A stretch of DNA of 64,000 nucleotides, from positions 37,232-101,231 of the forward strand of contig NZ_QRGA01000023.1 of the NCBI RefSeq assembly GCF_003367175.1. Reading direction: 5' to 3'. The position numbers and the translations under genes are program-made. The stretch comes from Trinickia dinghuensis. GTDB lineage: Bacteria > Pseudomonadota > Gammaproteobacteria > Burkholderiales > Burkholderiaceae. The notes below the pieces were generated by a model. The model made no database searches, was not told the origin of the DNA, and was given only the letters and a program-made list of their open reading frames with translations. The first letter of the stretch is position 1, and the number at the start of each line of letters is the position of its first letter. Positions 39,155-50,820 of the stretch are shown one piece after another.

Positions 39155-40645
39155 ATGAATCAGCAAACGGCTACGGCCCCGAGCGGCGCCGCGCAAGCAG
39201 ACGCCGGCACGTCGCTGCTCGACGATATCGTCGAGAAAAGCAAGGTCGCGAAATCGGATTCCGAGCATGCGCGCGCGAAGGATCTGATCGGCGAGCTCGT
39301 CCACCAGGTGATGGACGGCACGGTCGTCGTCTCGGACAACCTGTCGGCGACGATCGACGCGCGCATCGCCGAGCTCGACCGCCTGTTGTCGGCGCAGCTC
39401 AGCGAGGTCATGCACGCGCCCGAGTTCCAGCGCATGGAAAGCACCTGGCGCGGGCTCAATTACTTGGCCAAGGAAAGCAACACCGGCTCGACGATCAAGA
39501 TCCGCGTGTTGAACGCCAACAAGCGCGAGATCGTCCGCGATTTCAAGGCGGCCGCCGAGTTCGATCAGAGCGCGCTGTTCAAGAAGGTCTACGAAGAAGA
39601 GTTCGGCACGTTCGGCGGCGCGCCGTTCGGCACGCTGATCGGCGACTTCGAGCTGACGCGTCAGCCCGAGGACATGTACTTCATCGAACAGATGTCGCAT
39701 GTCGCGGCGGCGGCGCATGCGCCCTTCATCACGTCGGCCTCGCCCGAGATTCTCGGTCTCGAGTCGTTCTCCGATCTCGGCAAGCCGCGCGATCTCGGCA
39801 AGGTGTTCGATACGGTCGAATACGCGAAGTGGAAGTCGTTCCGCGAATCGGAAGATTCGCGCTACGTCGGCTTGACGCTGCCGCGCTACCTGGGTCGCCT
39901 GCCGTTCCATCCGAAGGACGGGCTCATCGCCGAAACCTTCAATTTCGTCGAAAACGTCGACGGCTCCGATCACAGCAAGTACCTCTGGTGCAACGCGGCG
40001 TGGGCATTCGCGGCGCGGCTGACGGCGGCGTTCGACGATTTCGGCTGGTGCGCGGCGATCCGCGGCGTGGAAGGCGGCGGGCTCGTCGAAGATCTGCCTA
40101 CCCACACGTTCAAGACCGACGACGGCGAAATCGCCCTCAAGTGCCCGACCGAAATCGCCATTACGGACCGGCGCGAGAAGGAACTCAGCGATCTCGGCTT
40201 CATCCCGCTCGTGCACTGCAAGAACTCCGACTACGCGGCCTTCTTCGCGGCGCAGTCGGTGCAAAAGCCGAAGAAGTACAACACGGACAGCGCCAACGCG
40301 AATGCCGTGCTGTCCGCTCAGTTGCAGTACATCTTTTCGGTGTCGCGCGTTGCCCATTATCTGAAGGCGATGATGCGCGACAAGATCGGCAGCTTCGCTT
40401 CGGCGCAAAACGTCGAGACGTTCCTGAACCGTTGGGTCGCGCAATACGTGCTGCTCGACGACAACGCCACGCAGGAACAAAAGGCGCAATTTCCGCTGCG
40501 CGAGGCCTCGATCCAAGTGTCCGAGATCCCGGGCAAGCCGGGTTCGTATCGGTCCGTCGCCTTCTTGCGGCCGCATTTCCAGCTCGACGAACTGTCGATC
40601 TCGCTGCGGCTCGTAGCAGATCTGCCGAAAGCAGCCGGCGCTTAA
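39155..40645 (+). CDS. tssC: T6SS sheath large subunit TssC
   Basis: 496 residues, the VipB/TssC family. Conserved blocks are LDRLLSAQLSEVMHAPEFQ, ESTWRGLNYLAK, the LIGDFELTR segment, LTLPRYLGRLPFHPK and the C-terminal PGKPGSYRSVAFLRPHFQL. It forms the outer layer of the sheath and is recognised by ClpV after contraction. A strong hairpin lies between it and hcp. Confidence 0.98.
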   Translation: MNQQTATAPSGAAQADAGTSLLDDIVEKSKVAKSDSEHARAKDLIGELVHQVMDGTVVVSDNLSATIDARIAELDRLLSAQLSEVMHAPEFQRMESTWRGLNYLAKESNTGSTIKIRVLNANKREIVRDFKAAAEFDQSALFKKVYEEEFGTFGGAPFGTLIGDFELTRQPEDMYFIEQMSHVAAAAHAPFITSASPEILGLESFSDLGKPRDLGKVFDTVEYAKWKSFRESEDSRYVGLTLPRYLGRLPFHPKDGLIAETFNFVENVDGSDHSKYLWCNAAWAFAARLTAAFDDFGWCAAIRGVEGGGLVEDLPTHTFKTDDGEIALKCPTEIAITDRREKELSDLGFIPLVHCKNSDYAAFFAAQSVQKPKKYNTDSANANAVLSAQLQYIFSVSRVAHYLKAMMRDKIGSFASAQNVETFLNRWVAQYVLLDDNATQEQKAQFPLREASIQVSEIPGKPGSYRSVAFLRPHFQLDELSISLRLVADLPKAAGA

Positions 40646-40664
40646 ACCTAGAAGCATTCCGAGT

Positions 40665-40692
40665 GCGGTCCGGGCCTAGAGCCCGGGACCGC
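40665..40692 (+). promoter_or_regulatory. Hairpin between tssC and hcp
   Basis: GCGGTCCGGGC, loop CTAGA, then GCCCGGGACCGC: an 11 bp stem with one bulged C. No U-run follows. Placed just before hcp it could block decay or mark a processing site, raising hcp mRNA above that of its neighbours. Confidence 0.6.
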
Positions 40693-40722
40693 GTATAAAC
40701 CGCTACCTGGGAGTGAGAAGTC

Positions 40723-41226
40723 ATGTTGAATATATTTTTGAAGTTTGGCACGCCCGCCATCAAGGGCGAATCGGCCGACAAGGACCACAAGGACTGGCTC
40801 GAAGTCACCTCGTGGAACCACTCGATCGTCCAGCCGCGCTCGGCCACGGCCTCGACGGCCGGCGGCGGCACGTCCGAGCGTTGCGAGCACGGCGACATGA
40901 TGTTCACGAAGGAAATCGACGTCGTCAGCCCGCTGCTCTACCAACACGCGTCGGGCGGCACGACGTTCGACGAAGTGACGGTCGACTTCATGCGTTCGGA
41001 CGGCGAAGGCAACCGCGTCAAGTACCTCGAAATCAAGATGAAGTACGTCATCATTTCGAGCGTGACGCCGAGCGTCGTCGGTGAAGGCCTGCCGACCGAA
41101 CAGTTCTCGCTCAAGTACGCCGCCGTGCAATGGAAGTACACGCAGCAGAAGGTCGGCGGCGGTCAAGGCGGCAACGCGCAAGGCGCGTGGAGCCTGACGA
41201 AGAACGACAAGACCTACGCGGTCTAA
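40723..41226 (+). CDS. hcp: T6SS tube protein Hcp (TssD)
   Basis: 167 residues, the Hcp family: hexameric rings stacked as the inner tube and secreted. Features are MLNIFLKFGTPAIKGESADK, DWLEVTSWNHSIVQP, DMMFTKEIDVVSPLLY and the C-terminal FSLKYAAVQWKYTQQK. It has no C-terminal effector extension. Hairpins lie on both sides of it, which fits its need for more product than other T6SS genes. Confidence 0.98.
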   Translation: MLNIFLKFGTPAIKGESADKDHKDWLEVTSWNHSIVQPRSATASTAGGGTSERCEHGDMMFTKEIDVVSPLLYQHASGGTTFDEVTVDFMRSDGEGNRVKYLEIKMKYVIISSVTPSVVGEGLPTEQFSLKYAAVQWKYTQQKVGGGQGGNAQGAWSLTKNDKTYAV

Positions 41227-41234
41227 ATCGTGAC

Positions 41235-41275
41235 CGATACGCCGCTTGCTTCCACGCGGGGCGGGCGGCGTATCG
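41235..41275 (+). terminator. Terminator-like inverted repeat after hcp
   Basis: CGATACGCCGC and GCGGCGTATCG form a perfect 11 bp stem around a 19-base loop nine bases after the hcp stop, followed by a T-rich stretch (41290-41340). It may partly stop transcription after hcp or protect the 3' end. Confidence 0.6.
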
Positions 41276-41361
41276 ATTTAGGCGTGTCCGCTTGTTCCGT
41301 GTGTTTTGTTCGTTCCGTTCGTTTCTTTTTCTTCGTTTGACTTGCTTGAGTACGCCGCCCG

Positions 41362-41874
41362 ATGAAGCGCTTCGAACCGAGTTTGCTCGATAAGCTCTTC
41401 GACGATGATCCTCGCTCGCCCGCGCCCGTGGCGATGCGCCAGTGGTCGCTCGAGGAGCTCAAGGGCCGCGTCGCGCGCGACGTCGAGTCGCTGCTGAACA
41501 CGCGCATCGTGCTGACCGAGGACGAGCTCGAGAAGCTGCCCGAATGTCAGCGCTCGGTGCTCACGTACGGGTTGAACGATTTCGCGGGCCTGAGCCTGGC
41601 GAGCCACTACGATCGCACGTTCATCTGCGAATCCATCGAGCAGGCGATCGCCCGGCACGAGCCGCGCCTGCGCGAGGTGCGCGTATCGCTCGAAGTCAAC
41701 GAGCAATCGACGAACGCGCTGTACTTCGTCATTCGCGCGAAACTCGTCGTCCATCCGGCCGAAGAGCCGGTGAGTTTCGATGCGATGCTGCAGGCCTCCA
41801 CGTTGCAATATTCGGTCACGCGGTCGCGCCGCGGCACGGATGCCGCGCGTCCCCGCGCGCGCGAGTTCGGCTAG
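41362..41874 (+). CDS. tssE: T6SS baseplate protein TssE
   Basis: 170 residues, the gp25-like baseplate family. The N-terminus has FEPSLLDKLFDDDP, the typical TssE opening, then the gp25 core with ESLLNTRIVLTEDEL, SVLTYGLNDFAG and the C-terminal VSLEVNEQSTNALYFVIRAKL. The EPR-type motif of gp25 is replaced by RHEPRLREVRV, which keeps EPR. It starts 135 bases after hcp. Confidence 0.96.
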   Translation: MKRFEPSLLDKLFDDDPRSPAPVAMRQWSLEELKGRVARDVESLLNTRIVLTEDELEKLPECQRSVLTYGLNDFAGLSLASHYDRTFICESIEQAIARHEPRLREVRVSLEVNEQSTNALYFVIRAKLVVHPAEEPVSFDAMLQASTLQYSVTRSRRGTDAARPRAREFG

Positions 41875-41915
41875 CCGATAAGAGAAGAGCGTAAAGCGAC
41901 GCTCGGGGATCACAG

Positions 41916-43754
41916 ATGCAAGCGTTGCTGCCTTACTACGAGCGCGAGCTGGCGTTTCTGCGCCGCTATTCGAGCGATTTTGCCGACCGGTACCCCAAGA
42001 TCGCGGCGCGTCTCGCCCCGACGGGCGAGCAGAGCGACGACCCGCACGTCGAACGGATGATCGAATCATTCGCGCTGCTGTCGGCCCGCATCAACAAAAA
42101 GCTCGACGACGATCGCCCCGAATTCACCGAAGCACTGTTCGAAGTGCTGTATCCGCACTATCTGCGGCCGTTTCCGTCTTGCTCCATCGCGCAGTTCGGC
42201 TTGCCGCGAGGCGGCATGCCGGCGCACCCGATGACGATCCCCCGCGGCACGGCCTTGACCTCGCGCGAAATCCGCGGCGTGAGTTGCCGTTTCCGCACCG
42301 CCTATGACGTGACGCAGGCGCCGCTGCGCTTGGCGCGCGCGCGGCACACGCCGCTCGCCGAGGTGCCGCCTTCGGCCGTCACGCTGCCCGGCGATGCGTC
42401 CGCGCTGCTGTCGTTCACGTTCGAGACGACGCTGCCCGAAGGCACGCTCGGCGAATTGAACCTCTCGAAGCTGCGGGCCTACCTCCACGGCGAACAATCG
42501 TTCATCGCGGCGCTGACCGATTGCCTGTTCATGAAGGCGATCGGCGCGTACGTCGAAACGCCGGAGAGCCGCCTCTGGCGCCCGCTCGCCGCGATGCCGA
42601 TCGAGCCGGCGGGTTTCGCCGACGCCGACGCGCTGATCGATTACCCGGCCAAGTCGCACCCCGCTTATCGCTTGCTCGCCGAATACTTCGCGTTTCCCGA
42701 GAAATTCGATTTCATCGACTTCGATTTTGGCGCGATGCTCAAAACCGCGGGGCGCTGCCGGCGCTTGACGGTGCACGTCGCGCTGGGCGAGCTGCGCGAC
42801 GTGCCGCATATCGAGCGGCTCGTCGAATCGCTGAGCGTCAATCATGTGCGCCTGTTCTGCACGCCCGTCGTCAATTTGTTCACACATCGCGGCGAGCCGA
42901 TCCATGTCAGCCACGAAGCCGTGTCGTATCCGGTCGTGGCCGATGCGAGCCATGCGGGCGATTACGAGGTGTACTCGATCGACGACGTGCGCCGCGTCGA
43001 GACGCGCGCCGATGGGCAAACGATCACCGAGCTTCGGCCGTTCTATGCGCTTCACCACGACGAAGCGGCGCGGGTGGGGCGCTATTGGTTCGCCCGCCGC
43101 AACGATTGGGTCGCGCGGAACAGCCCAGGCTACGAAACCGAGATTTCGGTCGTCGACGCCGATTTCGATCCGCTCGATGCGCGCACCGACACGCTGAGCC
43201 TCGCGTTGACGTGTACGAATCGAGATCTGCCGGCGCGGCTCGCCATCGGCCTCGAAGGCGGCGATCTATTCGCCGAGCCGGACGTTGCGACCGGCGCGAT
43301 CGGCTTGCTGTCGCGGCCGAGCCCGAGCGTGCGTGTCGCGCGCGGCACCCCGATGCGCTGGCGGCTCGTTTCGCATCTCGCGCTCAATCATGTCTCGCTC
43401 TCGGCCGACGGCCTGGCCCCGCTCAAGGAGTTGCTCGCGCTCTACGACACGCGGCGCACGCCCGTCTCGGCGCGGCACATCGCGGGCATCGTCGGCATCG
43501 AGCAGAAGCCGGCCGTGCATTGGCTGCCGGGCCGTCCCTACGCGACGTTCGTACGCGGCGTCGAAGTGCGATTGACCGTCGATGAATCGTATTACGTGGG
43601 CACGAGCCTCGCGACGTTCGTGCGCGTGCTCGATACGTTCTTCGGCCTGTTCGTGAGATTGAACAGTTTTGTCCAACTCGTGGCCGTGGCAGGCCGCACA
43701 GGCGAGGAGATCATGCGATGCAAACCGCGCAGCGCGGAATCGACGCTGGCGTAG
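41916..43754 (+). CDS. tssF: T6SS baseplate protein TssF
   Basis: 612 residues, the VasA/ImpG family of baseplate wedges. It starts MQALLPYYERELAFLRRYS, the conserved TssF opening, followed by FADRYPKIAARLAP and DDPHVERMIESFALLSARI. The C-terminus has the RHIAGIVGIEQKPAVHWLP and GTSLATFVRVLDTFFGLFV blocks. Its last 37 bases overlap tssG, so translation is probably coupled. Confidence 0.97.
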   Translation: MQALLPYYERELAFLRRYSSDFADRYPKIAARLAPTGEQSDDPHVERMIESFALLSARINKKLDDDRPEFTEALFEVLYPHYLRPFPSCSIAQFGLPRGGMPAHPMTIPRGTALTSREIRGVSCRFRTAYDVTQAPLRLARARHTPLAEVPPSAVTLPGDASALLSFTFETTLPEGTLGELNLSKLRAYLHGEQSFIAALTDCLFMKAIGAYVETPESRLWRPLAAMPIEPAGFADADALIDYPAKSHPAYRLLAEYFAFPEKFDFIDFDFGAMLKTAGRCRRLTVHVALGELRDVPHIERLVESLSVNHVRLFCTPVVNLFTHRGEPIHVSHEAVSYPVVADASHAGDYEVYSIDDVRRVETRADGQTITELRPFYALHHDEAARVGRYWFARRNDWVARNSPGYETEISVVDADFDPLDARTDTLSLALTCTNRDLPARLAIGLEGGDLFAEPDVATGAIGLLSRPSPSVRVARGTPMRWRLVSHLALNHVSLSADGLAPLKELLALYDTRRTPVSARHIAGIVGIEQKPAVHWLPGRPYATFVRGVEVRLTVDESYYVGTSLATFVRVLDTFFGLFVRLNSFVQLVAVAGRTGEEIMRCKPRSAESTLA

Positions 43755-44803
43755 TCGAGCGGCTGCTCGACGAGCCGTATCGGTTCCAATTCTTTCAGGC
43801 GGTTCGCGTGCTCGAGACGTGGTTCTCGAGGCAAGACGAGGCCGATCTCGGCCCGCGCGGCGAGTCGGGCATCGCGTTCCGCAACAGCCTTGCGCTGACC
43901 TTTCCGCCGAGCGAGGTCGAGCGGGCGATCTCGTACGACGCCGCCGGCGAGGCGCTCGCCGGCCAAGAGGCCGTGCGGGGCGCGCTCGCGCAAAGCAAGG
44001 TCGGCCGGGTCGAACTGACGCCGGCGTTCTTCGGCTTGCTGGGCGGCCAAGGGGCGTTGCCGCTGCATTACACGGAGCAGCTGATCGCGCGCGCGCAATT
44101 GCAGCGCGATCATGCGGCGCGCGAGTTCTTCGACGTGTTTTCGAGCCGCGCTACGGCGCTCTTTTACTCCGCGTGGAAGAAGTACCGGCTGCCGTTTCAT
44201 TACGAGCTCGATCGGGACGAACGCTATCTGCCGCTGCTGCTCGCGCTGGCCGGCACGCCCGATGCGGCCACGCGCGCGCACCTGCAGCAAGGGCGTGGCG
44301 CGCTGATCGACGAGGCGATCGCCGGCTATGCGCTGCCCGCGCGCCACCGGCCGATGTCGGCCGCCTACCTCACGCGCACATTGACCGATTACTTCCGCGC
44401 CCCCGTGCGCGTCGAGCAGTTCGCGGGCAAGTGGTACGCGGTGCCTTCGGCTCGGCTGACGGTGCTGGGCCGCGAGAACGCGACGCTCGGCGCCACGGCC
44501 CTCGCGGGCGAGCGCGTCTGGCAGCGCGATATGCGCGTGCGCGTCGTCGTCGGTCCGCTGACCAAGCGCGATTACGAAGCGTTCCTGCCCGGCGAGGCGC
44601 GGGCGATCGCGCTCGAACGCATGCTCACGCTGCTGGCCGGCATCACCATCGAATACGAAGTGTCGCTCGTGCTCGCGCGCAAGGAAGTCGGCACGAGCCG
44701 CCTCGGCGCGGGAACGCGGCTCGGCTACGACGCGTTCCTTTGCACGCGCGAGGCCGAACGCGACCGCGACGACGCCCGTTACGAACTGAACGTCATTCAT
44801 TGA
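43718..44803 (+). CDS. tssG: T6SS baseplate protein TssG
   Basis: 361 residues, the VasB/ImpH family. Typical elements are LLDEPYRFQFFQAVRVLE near the start, GLLGGQGALPLHYTE, FFDVFSSRATALFYSAWKKY and the C-terminal TRLGYDAFLCTRE. With TssF, TssE and TssK it forms the wedge of the baseplate. Confidence 0.96.
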   Translation: MQTAQRGIDAGVVERLLDEPYRFQFFQAVRVLETWFSRQDEADLGPRGESGIAFRNSLALTFPPSEVERAISYDAAGEALAGQEAVRGALAQSKVGRVELTPAFFGLLGGQGALPLHYTEQLIARAQLQRDHAAREFFDVFSSRATALFYSAWKKYRLPFHYELDRDERYLPLLLALAGTPDAATRAHLQQGRGALIDEAIAGYALPARHRPMSAAYLTRTLTDYFRAPVRVEQFAGKWYAVPSARLTVLGRENATLGATALAGERVWQRDMRVRVVVGPLTKRDYEAFLPGEARAIALERMLTLLAGITIEYEVSLVLARKEVGTSRLGAGTRLGYDAFLCTREAERDRDDARYELNVIH

Positions 44804-44845
44804 CACTGAGATAGATCCGACAAGACAGAAGAGAACCGATCCGAT

Positions 44846-47578
<2,733 letters not shown>

Positions 47579-47579
47579 T

Positions 47580-48704
47580 ATGCCGATCGATCTATCCCCG
47601 CTCATCGCGCCGCTCGAGGGCGCTTCGCCTTGCGGCGAGGATCTGCTGTTCTCGTCCGATTTCGACGCGATTCAGCACGCGCGCCGTTTCGACGACCCTT
47701 CGCTCGATCAGGGCGAGTGGATCACCGAAATCAAGGAAGCCGATTGGGGCTTCGTCATCGAACGCTGCTCGATGCTGCTCAAGACGCAGACCAAAGACCT
47801 GCGCCTCGCGGCGTGGCTCAGCGAAGCATTGGCGATGAAGCAAGGCGTGGTCGGGCTGTCGCAAGGCTACGTCCTGCTCTCGGCGCTCGCCGAGCGCTAC
47901 TGGGACAGCGTGCATCCGCTGCCCGAAGGCGACGACACCGAGTACCGGCTCGGCAACGTGAGCTGGCTCGTCGGCCGCACCGCGCAGCTGCTGCGCGAGG
48001 TGCCGCTCACGCAGTCGTCCGGCGGCGAATTCAGCGGGCTCGATTGGGAAGTCGCCACCCACGTCGCGCAAGCCGTGCGCCGCGATCCCGATCATGCCGA
48101 CGAGCTCTCGCGCGGCAAGCCGTCGCTCGAACAGATCGAAGCGGCCAAGCGCGCGACGCCGCCCGCGTTCTACAAGACGCTGTTGACCGACTTGAAGGGA
48201 TTCGAGGCGGCGATGCAGGCGCTCGAGCAGGCGCTCGACGCGCGTGCCGGCAACGCGGCGCCGAGCTTTCGGCAGGCCAAGGAGGCCTATGAGGTCGTCT
48301 TCGGGCTTGCGGAGCGCTTCGGCCGCGACGTCGGCGCGAAGATCGAGCCCACGCCGGCGCAGCCACAGCCCGGTGCGGGCTCGGCCGAGCGTGCCGAACC
48401 CAGTTTCAAGACGGCCCCTTCCCTCGAGACTACGATGCCCGCCAACACTGCCGCTCTTGCACCCGTGCGTCCCGTCCCGGTCGGCCCGATTCAGACCCGT
48501 GCCGATGCCGTCGCGCAACTGCGCGCGGTCGCGCGCTTCTTCCGCGCGACCGAACCGCACAGCCCGGCCGCTTACCTGGCCGATAAGGCCGCGGAATGGG
48601 CCGACATGCCGCTGCACGAATGGCTGGCGACCGTCGTGAAGGACGACGGCTCGCTGGCGCATGTGCGGGAATTGCTGGGCGTGAAGCCCGGCGAGGCGAG
48701 CTGA
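47580..48704 (+). CDS. tssA: T6SS cap/initiation protein TssA
   Basis: 374 residues. The ImpA-type N-terminal domain is clear: LSPLIAPLEGASPCGEDLLF, followed by WITEIKEADWGFVIER. A Pro/Ala-rich linker (about 255-300) leads to a short C-terminal domain ending MPLHEWLATVVKDDGSLAH. This short form resembles the Pseudomonas TssA1 baseplate-type class rather than the long tail-cap class. Its ATG is one base beyond the clpV stop. Confidence 0.94.
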   Translation: MPIDLSPLIAPLEGASPCGEDLLFSSDFDAIQHARRFDDPSLDQGEWITEIKEADWGFVIERCSMLLKTQTKDLRLAAWLSEALAMKQGVVGLSQGYVLLSALAERYWDSVHPLPEGDDTEYRLGNVSWLVGRTAQLLREVPLTQSSGGEFSGLDWEVATHVAQAVRRDPDHADELSRGKPSLEQIEAAKRATPPAFYKTLLTDLKGFEAAMQALEQALDARAGNAAPSFRQAKEAYEVVFGLAERFGRDVGAKIEPTPAQPQPGAGSAERAEPSFKTAPSLETTMPANTAALAPVRPVPVGPIQTRADAVAQLRAVARFFRATEPHSPAAYLADKAAEWADMPLHEWLATVVKDDGSLAHVRELLGVKPGEAS

Positions 48705-48760
48705 GGTCGAGTTGAACGAGTCGGGCGCCGGCTTGGCTAGATTGGACTGAGCCGCCACGT

Positions 48761-48798
48761 CGCATCGCTTGCACCGCGAACACGGTGCGTGCGATGCG
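48761..48798. terminator. Hairpin between convergent tssA and OmpA-like genes
   Basis: CGCATCGCTTGCACCG, loop CGAACA, then CGGTGCGTGCGATGCG: a 16 bp stem with two central mismatches. No U-run follows. Placed between two converging operons it may end transcription from both sides. Confidence 0.55.
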
Positions 48799-48809
48799 CG
48801 CTCACACGC

Positions 48810-49829
48810 TCATTGGCCGACGCGGAACTCGATGCGCCGATTGCGGGCGCGGCCGTCTTCGGTATCGTTGGAGGCGATCGGCTGGTCGGGGCCGACCCCC
48901 ATCGTTTCCATCGATCGCGGAGCGACGCCCTTCGTGACGAGATAGCCTTTCACGGCATCGGCGCGCGCCTGGCTCAGCGCGATGTTCGACGCGCGGCTGC
49001 CCGAATTGTCGGTGTGGCCGATGATCTCCACCGTCTTGCCCGGCATCTTGACGAGCACGCTCGCCATTTGATCGAGGATCGCGCGGCCTTCGGGCGCGAG
49101 CAGCGCGCTGCCGGTCTCGAATTCGATCGTGCGGTTCGCCAATGTCGTATCGAGCAAGCCTTGCTCCGACGCGCTCACGCGCAACCTGTTGTGGATCGTG
49201 TAGGTCGGGTTCAGCGCGGTGGCCATGTCGCTGGCCACTTGCTGGCGCTGCGCTTCGTTCGAGACTTCGCCTTTCACGTCGATCTGCGTGCCGTCGATCT
49301 TGAGCTGGCCTTTGCTGATCTGCTTCAGTTGCGGGCCGAGCAGCTTCTGGACGTTCGCGCTCCAGTTCGGCGGCGTCGCGACGCTGCCCACTTCGATCTG
49401 ATCGACGACATTGCCGGCGCCGTACGTCTCGCGCAGCCGCGCGAGCACGGCGCTGTGCGTCGCTTCGTCGGGCACCTTGCCGCTCACGACGACTTGTCCC
49501 GGCGCCGCATTGGCCGGCGCGGGCATGCGCGTCGGCGTGTTCGGCGAGCCTGCCGACCCCGATGAATCCGGCGTATTGGCCGACGCGAGCTGCATCGGCG
49601 CGGGCAGCGTCGTCATGCGGACGTGGACGCCGCTGTTGTCGACGGGTGTGACGGTGGCGGGCGAGCCGTCGTCGGCATGGGCCGAGAGCGTGGCGAACGA
49701 GCCGGCCAGGGCGAGCGCCAGTGCGGCGATGCGCCATGTGCCGCGGGGCAGGCGCGGATGCCGATGCGGAAGCGGAGGCCGATGCTGGTACGGGTACAGG
49801 TGTTGGTGCAAATGAGTTGTGCCCATCAT
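48810..49829 (-). CDS. T6SS-associated OmpA family protein with His/Pro-rich leader
   Basis: 339 residues from the ATG at 49829. The C-terminal 120 residues are an OmpA/MotB peptidoglycan-binding domain (IEFETGSALLAPEGRAILD, IIGHTDNSGSRASNIALSQ, NRRIEFRVGQ). Before it come two small BON-like repeats (about 110-215). The N-terminus is odd: about 28 residues rich in His, Pro and Arg precede a normal signal sequence (WRIAALALALAGSFATLSAHA). TssL here lacks its own peptidoglycan domain, so this protein probably anchors the complex to the wall. tagF lies just upstream. Confidence 0.88.
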   Translation of the reverse strand: MMGTTHLHQHLYPYQHRPPLPHRHPRLPRGTWRIAALALALAGSFATLSAHADDGSPATVTPVDNSGVHVRMTTLPAPMQLASANTPDSSGSAGSPNTPTRMPAPANAAPGQVVVSGKVPDEATHSAVLARLRETYGAGNVVDQIEVGSVATPPNWSANVQKLLGPQLKQISKGQLKIDGTQIDVKGEVSNEAQRQQVASDMATALNPTYTIHNRLRVSASEQGLLDTTLANRTIEFETGSALLAPEGRAILDQMASVLVKMPGKTVEIIGHTDNSGSRASNIALSQARADAVKGYLVTKGVAPRSMETMGVGPDQPIASNDTEDGRARNRRIEFRVGQ

Positions 49830-49833
49830 CGCC

Positions 49834-50820
49834 TCACGCCCCGACGAACACTTCGCGGAACGTATCGACGGCGAGACGCAGCGATAGTTGCGGTTGATCG
49901 AGATAGCTGACGAGCTTGCTGATTCCATGTTCGTTCTGGGCGTGGTCGTCGATCCATTCGGGATCGTCGATGTCGATGTTGTGCGCCGCGTAAGCCTGGG
50001 GATCGATGACGCTGTGCAACGTCTTGGCCGAGGCGCCGTTGAAGCCGATCACGAGACGTTCTCTTTCGGCGATTGTGCCGATGAAGATCGCGATTTCGAA
50101 ATCGGCCTGAGCCAGGAACGGCGCTATGAGTTCGAGCCAGAACGTCGCGACGAGGCTGCGATAGAACGTGTCGTTCGGCAGCGGCAGCGTGAGCCCGCGC
50201 TCGAGATTCGGCGCATGGCTCAACATGACGGGCTTGAGCAGCGAGCCGAGCGCGAGCATCGCGCCGCGCAGCCGCACAGGGTGGCCGCTGGCGAGCAGCA
50301 TTTGCTCGAGGCCGGCGAGCGTCTGATGCTCGACGAAATCGGCGAACGTGCCTTCGTGCGAGGTCGCGACGCCGACGTCGATCGGCACTTGCGTGTCGCC
50401 AAGCGCCTGCAGGGCGGCAGCCGGCTCCTGGCAGTCGTAGAGCGTGCGCATCTGCGTGGCGGCCCGGGACCACAGCCGCGCGAACGCGAGGGGGCTGCGC
50501 GCGAGGAAGGCGAGGGGGCGCTCGACCTCGAGCGCCGTGGCGGCGAGCAGCGGGAAGCGGCGCGAGGAGACGTCGTGGCTCGTCATCATGTGGCCCGCGA
50601 TCGCGAGCCGGCTTTGCGAGCCGAGGAACGCGAAGTGCATCGGCTTCGCGTTGTCGTAGACGATTTTCCAGCGTGGGTCTTCGGCCAGCAGCTCCGTTGC
50701 TTGCGCGACCCAGCGGTCGAGCGTCTGGAGCAGCTGCGGGTTGTGCGTGCTTTTGACGAAGTCCCCGCGCGAAGGAATCTTGCCGAAGTAGGCGAGTTGC
50801 GCCTGCACGGATTGCGTCAT
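49834..50820 (-). CDS. tagF: T6SS-associated protein TagF
   Basis: 328 residues, the BMA_A0400/TagF family (TIGR03373). The N-terminal TagF domain has AYFGKIPSRGDFVKST, KIVYDNAKPMHFAFLGS and a RRFPLLAATALEV segment. The C-terminal part is a less conserved alpha-beta region ending VDTFREVFVGA. In Pseudomonas TagF holds T6SS inactive until signalling relieves it. Its ATG overlaps the tssM stop. Confidence 0.92.
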   Translation of the reverse strand: MTQSVQAQLAYFGKIPSRGDFVKSTHNPQLLQTLDRWVAQATELLAEDPRWKIVYDNAKPMHFAFLGSQSRLAIAGHMMTSHDVSSRRFPLLAATALEVERPLAFLARSPLAFARLWSRAATQMRTLYDCQEPAAALQALGDTQVPIDVGVATSHEGTFADFVEHQTLAGLEQMLLASGHPVRLRGAMLALGSLLKPVMLSHAPNLERGLTLPLPNDTFYRSLVATFWLELIAPFLAQADFEIAIFIGTIAERERLVIGFNGASAKTLHSVIDPQAYAAHNIDIDDPEWIDDHAQNEHGISKLVSYLDQPQLSLRLAVDTFREVFVGA

